Positions 1-7,710 of a DNA stretch of 64,000 bases are shown piece after piece; within the stretch, counting starts at the first letter, position 1, and the number at the start of each line of letters is the position of its first letter. Position numbers and translations under genes: made by a program. Origin of the DNA: Bacillota bacterium (GTDB taxonomy: Bacteria > Bacillota > Bacilli > Paenibacillales > NBRC-103111); assembly GCA_023388055.1 (NCBI GenBank), contig JAEWGW010000022.1, forward strand, positions 1-64,000. Reading direction: 5' to 3'. The notes under the pieces were generated by a model. The model had not been told where the DNA came from. It worked only from the letters and a program-made list of their open reading frames with translations, and made no database searches.

Positions 1-120
1 GGGACGTAAAGGTGATGGGGAGCCCGGTGTCAAAGTGCTCTGGAGAGGCATTCAAGCCTTCCGCACAATCTTTGACAACTACAGATATCTACTGTAATTC
101 ATTCCCAGTGATGTGGGTAA

Positions 121-193
121 AGCTTAGGGCTCAGATTCGTTACATGTTCGAACAGGCTGCTTTTCAAGAAATAAGGCTTGTGATATTCGTTAG
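121..193. repeat. Half copy (R-R) of the FFRR palindromic repeat family
   Basis: Two inverted cores about 50 bp apart end in GATTCGTTAC (near 133-143) and ATTCGTTAG (near 185-193), as in the right halves of the full copies at 23.5, 42.2 and 57.8 kb. No matching forward cores are visible upstream, so this copy is truncated or its left half has decayed. The rest of 1-279 shows no gene I can support. Confidence 0.65.
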
Positions 194-279
194 AATCCCT
201 CATGGACTGGCGGGCATCGCCGAAAAGCCAAAGGAAGCCTCTCGAACGAGGCTCAGCGGTACGATCTTGCAGAAGCGCC

Positions 280-1284
280 TCAACCTTCCCCGAAAAAGTT
301 GCTGAACGGCCGGAACCGGGCCAGCACCTCATCCACTTTCCTCATCCGCTCCTCCAGGCTACCCCTTAAGGTGATATAGGGAATCCGGCGTTCCTTCAGG
401 TCAGCGATAATCTGCTTGTGGAAGATGCTACGCTTCTGCTCGCCACTGCGGTCCCAAGTGTCATCATAGGGGATATCGTCATCGCACAGGAAAAACAGGT
501 CGTACCGCTTCGCGTTCTCCAACGCCAGCCGGGTCAAGAGCTCCGGCGCCCGGCCATGGTAATCCAGGGCAAACATATAGGTGGTGATGGCGTTGGTGTC
601 CACGAACAGGTAGCGGTTGGCCTGCAGCAGAGCCTGCTCCTCCCGCTCCAGATGACCCACCGCAATCTCGTCGAAGGCTTCCAGGCCGATTCTTCTGTCC
701 ACCTGATGCTCCGTCCAATAATCCCGGCCGTATTCGCTGGCGAAGGTGGTGTTATACTTTTGAGCCAGCGCCTCCGTCAGGGTGGACTTGCCGGTGGACA
801 TAGCCCCCACAAACACCACCTTGGTAATTAAGTCGCGGTATACAATATCGCTGACATACTCCCGGTACCGGAACGGATCGGAACGGATCATGGTAGCCGA
901 CACGGGCACCTGGCCCCGGGGCTCATCCACCCGCCGGTCCACCGCTCCCAAGGCGCGGCTCATATGGGCGCCGTAAAACTCACTGGAGTAAAAGTGCGTG
1001 ACCTGCTCCCCGTTCAGCAGCCCAAGAATATACTGCTCCTCCCGGATCTCATGCTCCCGGTCATCGGAATAACCATCCGGACCGTCCCAGGCCTCGATGA
1101 CCCGCACCTGCGGATAGAGCTGCCGGATCCAGCCGGCCCGGATATGCAGCGGCACCGGCATTACCGGTGTATCGTAGATGACTACGATCAGCTCATCCAC
1201 CTCCTGCAGCGCCGTTTCAAACATATATTGATGCCCCTTGTGCAAGGGCGCAAATTTTCCCAGTGTAAGTCCCAGCGTTTTCAT
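280..1284 (-). CDS. nadR: NadR-like bifunctional NMN adenylyltransferase / ribosylnicotinamide kinase
   Basis: A 334-residue NadR-type protein that would phosphorylate nicotinamide riboside and adenylylate NMN to NAD in the cytoplasm. The nucleotidyltransferase half carries GKFAPLHKGH (residues 9-18, with the HxGH signature) and SATMIRS (129-135). The kinase half starts at a P-loop, GAMSTGKST (160-168). There is no N-terminal DNA-binding domain like that of the enterobacterial repressor NadR, so it is probably purely enzymatic. The ATG at 1284 overlaps the pnuC stop (ATGA), which implies translational coupling with the riboside transporter; a GGAGG site lies inside the end of pnuC. Function follows from family motifs and operon partner. 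Confidence 0.9.
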   Translation of the reverse strand: MKTLGLTLGKFAPLHKGHQYMFETALQEVDELIVVIYDTPVMPVPLHIRAGWIRQLYPQVRVIEAWDGPDGYSDDREHEIREEQYILGLLNGEQVTHFYSSEFYGAHMSRALGAVDRRVDEPRGQVPVSATMIRSDPFRYREYVSDIVYRDLITKVVFVGAMSTGKSTLTEALAQKYNTTFASEYGRDYWTEHQVDRRIGLEAFDEIAVGHLEREEQALLQANRYLFVDTNAITTYMFALDYHGRAPELLTRLALENAKRYDLFFLCDDDIPYDDTWDRSGEQKRSIFHKQIIADLKERRIPYITLRGSLEERMRKVDEVLARFRPFSNFFGEG

Positions 1285-1958
1285 TGCAGCGCCTCCTTCG
1301 CTCCTTTGTTCCACGTATAATAGCCGTACAGTGCATTAATCAGATAGGCGCTCCACATGATGATCATCATGCCCCCGTCCGGGCTTCCCTCCGCGGTACG
1401 GATGGCCCACAACAGAACCGTAAACATATTCAGCACAATATAAACCAGCCATTGCTCTTTAAACCGCTTCACCATCAGGAAGGTTGCCACAATGGACAGT
1501 ACGGTGGTGGTGGCATCGATATAGGGCGAGTTCTGCGCCTCGATAAAGGATAATCCGAAGCCTAGCGCCACACTCCCTGCCGCACACACAGCAGCCACCA
1601 GCAGAAGACCGCGTTTGTTCAGCTGCAGCATGGATAATTTACCTCCTTGGCGGTGATTCTTCCACATCACAAAACCGATAATATTCATGGGGACGAAAAA
1701 CAGCAGATTCAGCCCAACCTCTCCGAACAACCCGTTCCCCCAGGCCAAATAGGCATAACCCAAGGTATTGTACATGCCGAAAACGTAGGTCATCAGATTG
1801 CCCTTGGCCGCCAGCACCACACACAGCACACCGGTAAGAAACACCGTAAAACCAAACAGCGTATCCTTCATGAGGACGGTCAGCACAATGGCCATACCGG
1901 AGAATAAGCTTAACCACACCAGTTCGTATACATTCCAGCCGCCCGCATATGTTTTCAT
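1281..1958 (-). CDS. pnuC: PnuC-family nicotinamide riboside transporter
   Basis: A 225-residue membrane protein with about seven hydrophobic segments. It has the PnuC-like central stretch NLLFFVPMNIIGFVMWKNH and a conserved-looking C-terminal region with WAIRTAEGSPDGG. PnuC proteins facilitate uptake of nicotinamide riboside, trapped inside by phosphorylation; the partner kinase is the next gene, overlapping by 4 bp. The ATG at 1958 is chosen because AAGGAGG precedes it at normal spacing. The only good promoter in the area lies just upstream at 2029-2057, so pnuC is first in a two-gene operon. Confidence 0.92.
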   Translation of the reverse strand: MKTYAGGWNVYELVWLSLFSGMAIVLTVLMKDTLFGFTVFLTGVLCVVLAAKGNLMTYVFGMYNTLGYAYLAWGNGLFGEVGLNLLFFVPMNIIGFVMWKNHRQGGKLSMLQLNKRGLLLVAAVCAAGSVALGFGLSFIEAQNSPYIDATTTVLSIVATFLMVKRFKEQWLVYIVLNMFTVLLWAIRTAEGSPDGGMMIIMWSAYLINALYGYYTWNKGAKEALQ

Positions 1959-2000
1959 CGCTGTTGCCTCCTTTTGTTGGCTCTCATTAACTTTTTCACT

Positions 2001-2057
2001 TTTTGTTAATAACATTTTGTTAATAACAATAATAGCAGGTAGCTGCGCCGATTTCAA
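2001..2057 (-). promoter_or_regulatory. pnuC-nadR promoter with tandem 14-bp operator-like repeat
   Basis: On the minus strand a sigma-A-type promoter reads TTGAAA (2052-2057), 17 bp, TATTAT (2029-2034). Immediately downstream, over the expected start site, the plus-strand 14-mer TTTTGTTAATAACA occurs twice head to tail (2001-2014 and 2015-2028). Each contains the 9-bp dyad GTTAATAAC. The position fits a repressor operator. Which NAD-sensing regulator would bind is not readable from the sequence. Confidence 0.7.
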
Positions 2058-2110
2058 GTGGTTTTATTCCTTTTTATGAGTGATACATCTTGCAACAAAG
2101 CTCCCTACGC

Positions 2111-2133
2111 AAAAAAACCGCTGCAAGCAGCGG
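2111..2133 (-). terminator. Rho-independent terminator of the basic repeat protein gene
   Basis: On the minus strand CCGCTG-CTTG-CAGCGG is followed by seven T residues, about 80 bp past the stop at 2212. Confidence 0.85.
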
Positions 2134-2211
2134 TGGGATCAAGCATATGCGACGATAGGCTGAGCCGGGTCGATTTAATTCCGCGTGCCAGTCAGTCCGG
2201 CCTTCGTGCCG

Positions 2212-2769
2212 TTAACCCTTCTTGGCATGTTTCCTTTTCCTGGACCTCCCGCCCAGCCTGTTGGCGCCCACTCCTCCACTGCCTCCGCCAACCGCCTGCT
2301 GCTGCCGGGTGCCCTTGCTTTCGATGGCGGCGTTGGTTCCGCCTGCGCTATGCCGGCCTCCTCCGCTGGCCACTTGAGTGGCGGAGGATTGCCGGCTCCC
2401 CTTGGCCAGCTTCACCACTTGGTCATTGACCACAATGACCGCTTCCTTCTCCCGCTTGGCCCCAGGCTTGCCTCCCTGACGGTGCTTCCCGGAGGATCGG
2501 CCCCGCCGCAGATCTCCCTTGTTGGAGGCCTTGCCCCCTGCACCGACACTCTCCTGCTGCCAGGTGTTTCTGGAGCCGATGGCCGCATTGCTTCCGGCAG
2601 CACTGCTTTTTCCCGCCCCGCTGGCAATCTGGGTGGTATTCGGAGCATTGGTAAACTGCCGGTTATACACGAACACCACCCGATTAAACCCTCTCAACGG
2701 AACCCTTGAGACAATCCGGCTCCCCGGCTTTTTTACGATAACCACAAGCTCTTCCCTGCTGCGCCCCAC
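2212..2769 (-). CDS. Unrecognised basic Gly/Ala/Ser-rich protein with two internal repeats
   Basis: 185 residues; I do not recognise a family. Two modules of about 33 residues are homologous to each other: residues 46-79 (TQIASGAGKSSAAGSNAAI, then a WQQ-containing tail) and 131-163 (TQVASGGGRHSAGGTNAAI, then a RQQQAV tail). They are separated by a basic linker, and the C-terminus is strongly basic (RSRKRKHAKKG). There is no signal peptide or membrane segment. The start is a GTG at 2769 with a GGGGA-type site upstream. A downstream terminator supports a real transcription unit. The composition could suit a spore-surface or nucleic-acid-associated protein, but that is speculation. Confidence 0.6.
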   Translation of the reverse strand: MGRSREELVVIVKKPGSRIVSRVPLRGFNRVVFVYNRQFTNAPNTTQIASGAGKSSAAGSNAAIGSRNTWQQESVGAGGKASNKGDLRRGRSSGKHRQGGKPGAKREKEAVIVVNDQVVKLAKGSRQSSATQVASGGGRHSAGGTNAAIESKGTRQQQAVGGGSGGVGANRLGGRSRKRKHAKKG

Positions 2770-2944
2770 GCTCTACCATCCCCTTCGGATAGATTCAGAG
2801 ATTCCGAAGCAGCGTTATCACCCATCTGCCGCAGCTCCTCAGTGCAGGCTATGAAAAACCGCTGGATTTGGCATGGTCATCTTACTCAACAGGGCAAAAG
2901 AAATGGCAGTTTTATTGCGGCTTCCCTTTTCTCCGCACCGCCTG

Positions 2945-3538
2945 CTATTCCGGGGTATAGCCGCTTATCTTCAGATGGGATTGAAAAATTTCCATGGAGG
3001 ACGGAAGCTGCTCCTTGACCGGCCAGCTGTTTTGTTCCCAGATGCCGGAATGCTTCAACGCGCGGGGACAATGGATAAAGCACTCCTCCACCTCCACCAC
3101 AATCCCGAGCAGAGGCGCTTTGCTTTTCAGCTTCAGCAGCTCCAGAACCGGGTGCTCCTTAATCACTGTGGCACGGCCGTTGACCCGCAGCACCTCTTCC
3201 ATCCCGGGAATAAGAAACAGCAGCCCCACATGGGGGTTCTCCAGAATATTGCATAAGGAGTCCACCCGCTTGTTGCCGGGCCGCTCCGGAATAACCAGCT
3301 GCTGCGGGTTGGCCACATGGACAAAGCCCGGTGCATCGCCGCGCGGAGAAACATCACAAGCCCCGTCCCGGCTGGAGGTGGACAGGAACATCATAGGAGA
3401 CTGTCCGATAAAACGTATGGCCTCTTCGCTAATCAAACCGATGCTTTTTTTGACGACGGCTTCATGGGGTGTTCCTACCAGTTCCCGCAGCTCCTCCAGG
3501 GATTGGACCGCACAGGACTGAACCTCCAGCTTATCCAA
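2945..3538 (-). CDS. Pyridoxamine 5'-phosphate oxidase-family (split-barrel flavin-binding) protein
   Basis: About 197 residues. The central stretch SPMMFLSTSSRDGACDVSPR followed by GDAPGFV, and ENPHVGLLFLIPG with VNGRA, are typical of the PNPOx-like subfamily of uncharacterised flavin-binding oxidoreductases. Exact substrate is unknown. The start is uncertain: AAAAGGAG abuts an ATG at 3547 too closely, but sits nine bases before an in-frame TTG at 3538, which I prefer. An ATG at 3601 would add a CxxC-containing extension. The gene follows the ZIP gene after about 100 bp and may share its transcript. Confidence 0.8.
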   Translation of the reverse strand: MDKLEVQSCAVQSLEELRELVGTPHEAVVKKSIGLISEEAIRFIGQSPMMFLSTSSRDGACDVSPRGDAPGFVHVANPQQLVIPERPGNKRVDSLCNILENPHVGLLFLIPGMEEVLRVNGRATVIKEHPVLELLKLKSKAPLLGIVVEVEECFIHCPRALKHSGIWEQNSWPVKEQLPSSMEIFQSHLKISGYTPE

Positions 3539-3637
3539 AGCAAACATCTCCTTTTCGTTATGATGGGAATTGCCACGGTTGGGGCATTTTCCGCATTCCA
3601 TTTGCTCAAGCTTCCATTCCCGCCCGCAGCTCAAGGG

Positions 3638-4429
3638 TTAACCCAACGCCACGTCCAAAATCATCATCACCAGAAAGCCGCCCATTACACCGAACGTCCC
3701 GATGTTGGAGTGTTCCCCCAAGTGGGCCTCCGGGATCAGCTCCTCCACCACTACATACATCATCGCGCCTGCGGCAAAAGCCAGCAGCCACGGCATATAC
3801 GGCATAATAAAGGCCGCCACCAGCACAGCCATAATACCGAAGATTGGCTCCACAATGCCGGACATGCTGCCCATGGCAAAAGCCCGCCGGGTGCTCATCC
3901 CCTCCTGGCGCAGCGGCAGCGAGATCGCCGCCCCCTCGGGGAAGTTCTGGATGCCGATACCGATGGCCAGCGCCAGGGCAGAGGCGTAAGAGGCTGTATC
4001 CCCTTGCTGTGCAGCCAAGGCGAAGGACAATCCCACCGCCATTCCCTCAGGGATATTATGCAGGGTCACCGCCAATACCAGCAAGGAGGTGCGCTTCATG
4101 GAGGTGGACATCCCCTCTGGCTTGCTGCCTGAGGGATGAAGATGGGGAATAAGCAGGTCTAATCCGTACAGGAAGAAAATCCCCAATACAAATCCGCCGG
4201 CTGCGGGAATCCAGCCTATTTGCCCGCTGGCCTCCGCTGCTTCAATGGCCGGGATGAGAAGGCTCCATACCGATGCCGCAATCATAACCCCCGCTGCAAA
4301 GCCGAGGAATATCTTCTGCACTTTTCCGCTCATGGTTTTGTGGAAGAGGAAGACCATCGCCGCTCCCAAGGTTGTCATCAGAAAGGTAAAGCCTGTGCCG
4401 CCTGCTGCCCAAATCAACGATTCTGCCAT
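3638..4429 (-). CDS. ZIP-family divalent metal transporter
   Basis: 263 residues with about eight membrane segments. The metal-binding signatures are HNIPEG in one helix and NFPEG in the next, as in the GufA/ZupT branch of ZIP transporters, which bring Zn(II) and other divalent cations into the cytoplasm. A His-containing loop (LIPHLHPSG) precedes the signature helices. The ATG at 4429 has GGGTGAGA just upstream. Metal specificity cannot be read; no Zur or MntR box is evident. Confidence 0.9.
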   Translation of the reverse strand: MAESLIWAAGGTGFTFLMTTLGAAMVFLFHKTMSGKVQKIFLGFAAGVMIAASVWSLLIPAIEAAEASGQIGWIPAAGGFVLGIFFLYGLDLLIPHLHPSGSKPEGMSTSMKRTSLLVLAVTLHNIPEGMAVGLSFALAAQQGDTASYASALALAIGIGIQNFPEGAAISLPLRQEGMSTRRAFAMGSMSGIVEPIFGIMAVLVAAFIMPYMPWLLAFAAGAMMYVVVEELIPEAHLGEHSNIGTFGVMGGFLVMMILDVALG

Positions 4430-4550
4430 ATTCTCACCCTATCCGTACAAGGTTGTAACACCAGCATTATAGCACACTTGCCGTTCATACGAAGCTTATT
4501 CGGCGATGCCGCTGGACATGCCAACCCTTCGTTGCCAAACCTGCTTGATC

Positions 4551-4585
4551 CCTGTGAAAAAGAGAAAAGCATCCTCTCCGGATGC
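4551..4585 (-). terminator. Terminator downstream of the amidase gene
   Basis: On the minus strand GCATCC-GGAGA-GGATGC is followed by TTTTCTCTTTTT, about 35 bp after the amidase stop. Confidence 0.8.
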
Positions 4586-4619
4586 CTTGTCTTGTTATGG
4601 GATAAATTATTCGCCCGCC

Positions 4620-5540
4620 CTACTCTATATACACCCAAAGCTTGCCTACCCAGGTATTTATCTTGGCCCAGCTTCCTTTTTGGGCAGTGGCGCCTACCTT
4701 CTGGGGCGAAAGCGCATAGCGGGTACGAACCATTTTGCCGTCGGAATAGGTATACAGCTGGGTATGGACGGACAAGTCCAGAGCTAATTTTGCTGGAACC
4801 TCCATAGCATCCGTTGGAACGGCAAGGGATCGATTAATACCCTCAGCCATTCCTTCCGCCAACCGGTCCAGATAATCCGGATCAGACAGCCGCTGGTCCT
4901 CCTCCGGGTTGGTCATAAAGCCCATCTCCACCAGAACGGAGGGCACGGTGGACCAATTGAACCCGGTGAGATCCGAACGGGGCACGGTGCCTCTGGAAAC
5001 AGCTCCCGTAGCATCCACCGCCTCACGGAGGATGATCCCGGCCGCCGCCTTGCTGCGGTTAAACACCTCGCCGCTTTCCTCCGTCCACGCCGGATACAAC
5101 AGTGAAATCCCTTGGGCCTTGGAGGAATCGGCTCCGTCGGCATGGATGCGCACAGCCAGATCCGCTTCGGCAGCGTTGCACATTTGAGCCCGCTCCACGT
5201 TGGAGATGTCCACATCATGGGATTCCCGGGTCATCACCACCTGGTAGCCGAAGGCCTCCAGCTTCTCCTTCAGCAGCACAGAGGCCTCTAGGGTCAGGAC
5301 GTATTCCGGCTTCTTCGTCTTGACGCCACGGGTGCCGGAGCTGACCTTGGCCTTCATCTCCTTGGAATCCGGGGATACCGGCTCCAGGGCGTTATTGCCA
5401 TACTGCTGGTGGCCGGGATCCACACACACCGTCTGCTGATTCCTGGGTTTGGCATCAGCCGCTGCCGGAAACAAGGCACTAACCAACAATGCCACAAGAA
5501 TCAAATAACCATATTTCGTAAACCGGCCAATGGATATCAT
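4620..5540 (-). CDS. Secreted N-acetylmuramoyl-L-alanine amidase (Amidase_3)
   Basis: 306 residues. A signal peptide (hydrophobic stretch about residues 11-30 ending ADA) precedes an Amidase_3 domain, which is zinc-dependent and cleaves the bond between MurNAc and the stem peptide. Visible motifs are VDPGHQ (zinc His), RIHAD (zinc His) and VEMGFMTNPEED (catalytic Glu). The C-terminal ~60 residues resemble an SH3-like wall-binding module (GSWAKINTWVGKLWVYIE), also seen at the end of the neighbouring M14 peptidase. It lies 36 bp after that gene in the same direction, so the two probably form a wall-remodelling operon. Whether it acts in growth or sporulation is not readable. Confidence 0.92.
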   Translation of the reverse strand: MISIGRFTKYGYLILVALLVSALFPAAADAKPRNQQTVCVDPGHQQYGNNALEPVSPDSKEMKAKVSSGTRGVKTKKPEYVLTLEASVLLKEKLEAFGYQVVMTRESHDVDISNVERAQMCNAAEADLAVRIHADGADSSKAQGISLLYPAWTEESGEVFNRSKAAAGIILREAVDATGAVSRGTVPRSDLTGFNWSTVPSVLVEMGFMTNPEEDQRLSDPDYLDRLAEGMAEGINRSLAVPTDAMEVPAKLALDLSVHTQLYTYSDGKMVRTRYALSPQKVGATAQKGSWAKINTWVGKLWVYIE

Positions 5541-5576
5541 GGTATGTTCCCCTTTTTTAGGTGCACGTGGTACGAT

Positions 5577-7019
5577 CTACTTCTTCTCCTCAATCCAACT
5601 GGTGCCAAACCAGGTTTCGATCAAAATCCAGTTGTTCCAGCGTTTCAGCGCCGTTACCTCCTGGGGGTTCACCTGGCCCAGCAGCAGGCTGGTTTCCGCT
5701 TTGGGGTAGCTGTAGAGGTTGGTTTGCTCCTTCAGGCTGATTTTCCCGTTGGCCTCCTCCGCATGTCCCGGAAGATAATCCGTTTGCTTCAAGCAAACCC
5801 ACTTGGGCCCCATCCACGTAGGAATCCGCACCCAATCCCCCAGCCGGGCATCGGCTGTGACATGCGCGCTCCCCAGCTCCGCACCGGTGGGAAAGGACTC
5901 GCTGGGTCGGTTGTACAGCTGCACCGGCTTCAGCATCTGGAGCTGTTCCTGCACCGGCTGGACGGGATAACGCCCACTCCAGAGCTTATATCCCTCTGAA
6001 GCCAGATACAGCCCCATCGTCTGGTTTTCCCGCCAGATTTCCTCGAACGCCCACAGAGGCACCTCCGTCTCCTCCTGGTAATGCCCCAGCTCGGCCGTAA
6101 AACCCGGACGTCCGAATTGGGCAATGAACCAATCCGTGTAGCCTCCGCCGGAAGGGTCTGCCGCCGGCTGGACCTGGCCGTAGCCGGTCATGCGGGTAAT
6201 GGTATTGGCTATGCCTTTATCCCTGGCCAGGTTCCCCGGAGCATTATGGAAATACCAGTACAGGACCTCCCCTGAGGTGTGATAAGACAGGGTAATTTCC
6301 GGATCCGCGTTATAGGTGAAATGGATCATGCTCTGCGCTTCGGCCGTATCCGCTGGCTCCGCGCCTTTATAGTTCTTGTACATGGGATAAGCGGGCGAAT
6401 TCCGGATGCTCGTCCACATGGCGGGATATTGGCGGTTGATGTCGATACCCTCGGCATTGGCTTTCCACCGCTTAAAATTATAGCTGCCGCCGTTCATGCT
6501 AAGCAGATAGGAACGGTAATATTCCGGAAAGGCGCCGGCCCCCTCCTGCTGGAGTGTCACCCCGTCCGGATTGACCATGGGCACAAACCAGATGGAGCAA
6601 TTATCCAGCAGCTCCCGGACAACATACTCATCATACTTCATGTTATGCTCGTAGGCATAGGCATACCGGTCAATCATATACAGAATCAGGTTAGTGCTGA
6701 TCCATTCCCGGGCATGCTGGGAGCCGTCAATGAGTATAGAGGCCTCGCCGCGCCCCAGCTTCAGCGCTTTTATGTCACGGCCAAAAACCGTGGTTCCGAT
6801 GGTCTTCAGCTGAATCAAATCCGGATATGCCGCTGCCAGCCGGTTCATATCCTCCAGCATCAAGGTATAGGAATATACCTGATACGGGTCCACAATATCC
6901 TTGCCCGTCCCCTCCGCTTGGACATAGCCTGTACCTGGAGGTCCTGCCCAGATAACTGCTCCCAATACCATAGCTGTCAGCATCCGCCGCAGCTTTCTCT
7001 TTGGTTTCTCTGCTCCCAT
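5577..7019 (-). CDS. Secreted M14 zinc carboxypeptidase, likely gamma-D-glutamyl-diamino acid endopeptidase type
   Basis: 480 residues with a signal peptide, a short linker, an M14 catalytic domain and C-terminal SH3-like repeats. GSQHAREW gives the zinc His and Glu ligands, and AELGHYQEE near the end of the domain supplies the catalytic Glu. In Bacillales such proteins cleave gamma-D-Glu-DAP bonds in peptidoglycan, which suits the neighbouring amidase. Two tryptophan-rich modules near the C-terminus (WVRIPTWMGPKWVCL and WILIETWFGTSWIEE) match the end of that amidase. The ATG at 7019 is preferred because CGGAGAG lies six bases upstream. The substrate is inferred from family and context. Confidence 0.85.
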   Translation of the reverse strand: MGAEKPKRKLRRMLTAMVLGAVIWAGPPGTGYVQAEGTGKDIVDPYQVYSYTLMLEDMNRLAAAYPDLIQLKTIGTTVFGRDIKALKLGRGEASILIDGSQHAREWISTNLILYMIDRYAYAYEHNMKYDEYVVRELLDNCSIWFVPMVNPDGVTLQQEGAGAFPEYYRSYLLSMNGGSYNFKRWKANAEGIDINRQYPAMWTSIRNSPAYPMYKNYKGAEPADTAEAQSMIHFTYNADPEITLSYHTSGEVLYWYFHNAPGNLARDKGIANTITRMTGYGQVQPAADPSGGGYTDWFIAQFGRPGFTAELGHYQEETEVPLWAFEEIWRENQTMGLYLASEGYKLWSGRYPVQPVQEQLQMLKPVQLYNRPSESFPTGAELGSAHVTADARLGDWVRIPTWMGPKWVCLKQTDYLPGHAEEANGKISLKEQTNLYSYPKAETSLLLGQVNPQEVTALKRWNNWILIETWFGTSWIEEKK

Positions 7020-7350
7020 GATCGCTCTCCGATTCCGCCAGGTTGACCTTGCTTTTCCGTATAGCTCCAATACTTCTTGTACATATTAATAGATTTTCGT
7101 CAAAATATCTATATTTTGGACAAATTTCATGCAAATTTTTTTCAAAATAGTTGCAACTTGTTGCAATTTGTAGGAAATCCGCCCCGTAGGGCCGTCCAGT
7201 TGGGTGTGGTAATGGTAAGGTTTGAAGTCACAGAGGTGCACAGGCTGAGGAGGAACAGAAGGGTGGGGAATGCTCAATATTGAGGGGCTGAGAGTCCTGG
7301 AGCGTGAAAAGGTCGGAGGAACCTTGAGGAGTGGAGCACACAGGTGTGGG

Positions 7351-7386
7351 GTTTGGCGGGTTTGGCGGGTTTGGCGGGTTTGGCGG
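7351..7386. repeat. Tandem repeat, GTTTGGCGG x4
   Basis: Four exact consecutive copies of the 9-mer GTTTGGCGG in non-coding DNA between two transcription units. Confidence 0.95.
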
Positions 7387-7430
7387 ACTCTGTGAAGCTC
7401 CGACCAGCTAACAGTGTGTTCTTACGGAAC

Positions 7431-7605
7431 TGAGCGACTCTTAGCCGCATAAAAAACCGGTTTTGGAAATCTAACGGAACTTAGAGCACCTTAACGGGGC
7501 TCAACAGCAGGAAATGGGCTTCCCGCAGCGGCTAAGGGCCTCCCAGTTCCGTTACGCCGAAAAAACCGCCGATTAGGCGGTTTAAGCGTCTCTCAGTTCC
7601 GTTAC
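7431..7605. repeat. FFRR palindromic repeat, full copy (GGAACTG subtype)
   Basis: Forward cores start TTACGGAACTGAG (7432) and CTAACGGAACTTAG (7471). Inverted cores end CTCCCAGTTCCGTTAC (7555) and CTCTCAGTTCCGTTAC (7605). The spacer between the inverted cores is itself a hairpin, AAACCGCC/GGCGGTTT (7563-7583). All four cores share the GGAACT subtype, unlike the GAATCT copies elsewhere. Confidence 0.85.
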
Positions 7606-7710
7606 AGCAGCGCGCACTCGTTTCCTGATTCAAATATAGTCTTGCAGGAAACTCCTGAGGGTATGGTGAATATACGTTTATCGCAAGGGCGAGACGGTGA
7701 GGAGATTAAC

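Larger units (their letters stand above)
7071..7710. other. 640-bp gene-free region with AT-rich promoter zone, 9-bp tandem repeat and FFRR element
   Basis: No credible gene. 7075-7180 is AT-rich and probably holds the promoter of the M14-amidase operon (minus strand), though I cannot fix its boxes. Four tandem 9-mers lie at 7351-7386 and a full FFRR repeat at 7431-7605. The strip 7606-7710 is the cbiA upstream region; I saw none of the conserved pieces of a cobalamin riboswitch there. Confidence 0.7.

Noticed and set aside
12..305. Open frame near the window start
   Set aside because: Runs through the half FFRR repeat and into the 3' end of nadR; no recognisable protein features.
7431..7605. 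CRISPR or ordinary terminators as explanation for the FFRR elements
   Set aside because: Cores are inverted in pairs, only four per locus, not identical, with no cas genes; stems lack T-tracts and the element also occurs in divergent gaps.
7606..7710. Cobalamin riboswitch upstream of cbiA
   Set aside because: I looked for the conserved B12-box pieces and saw none; the stretch is also too short.
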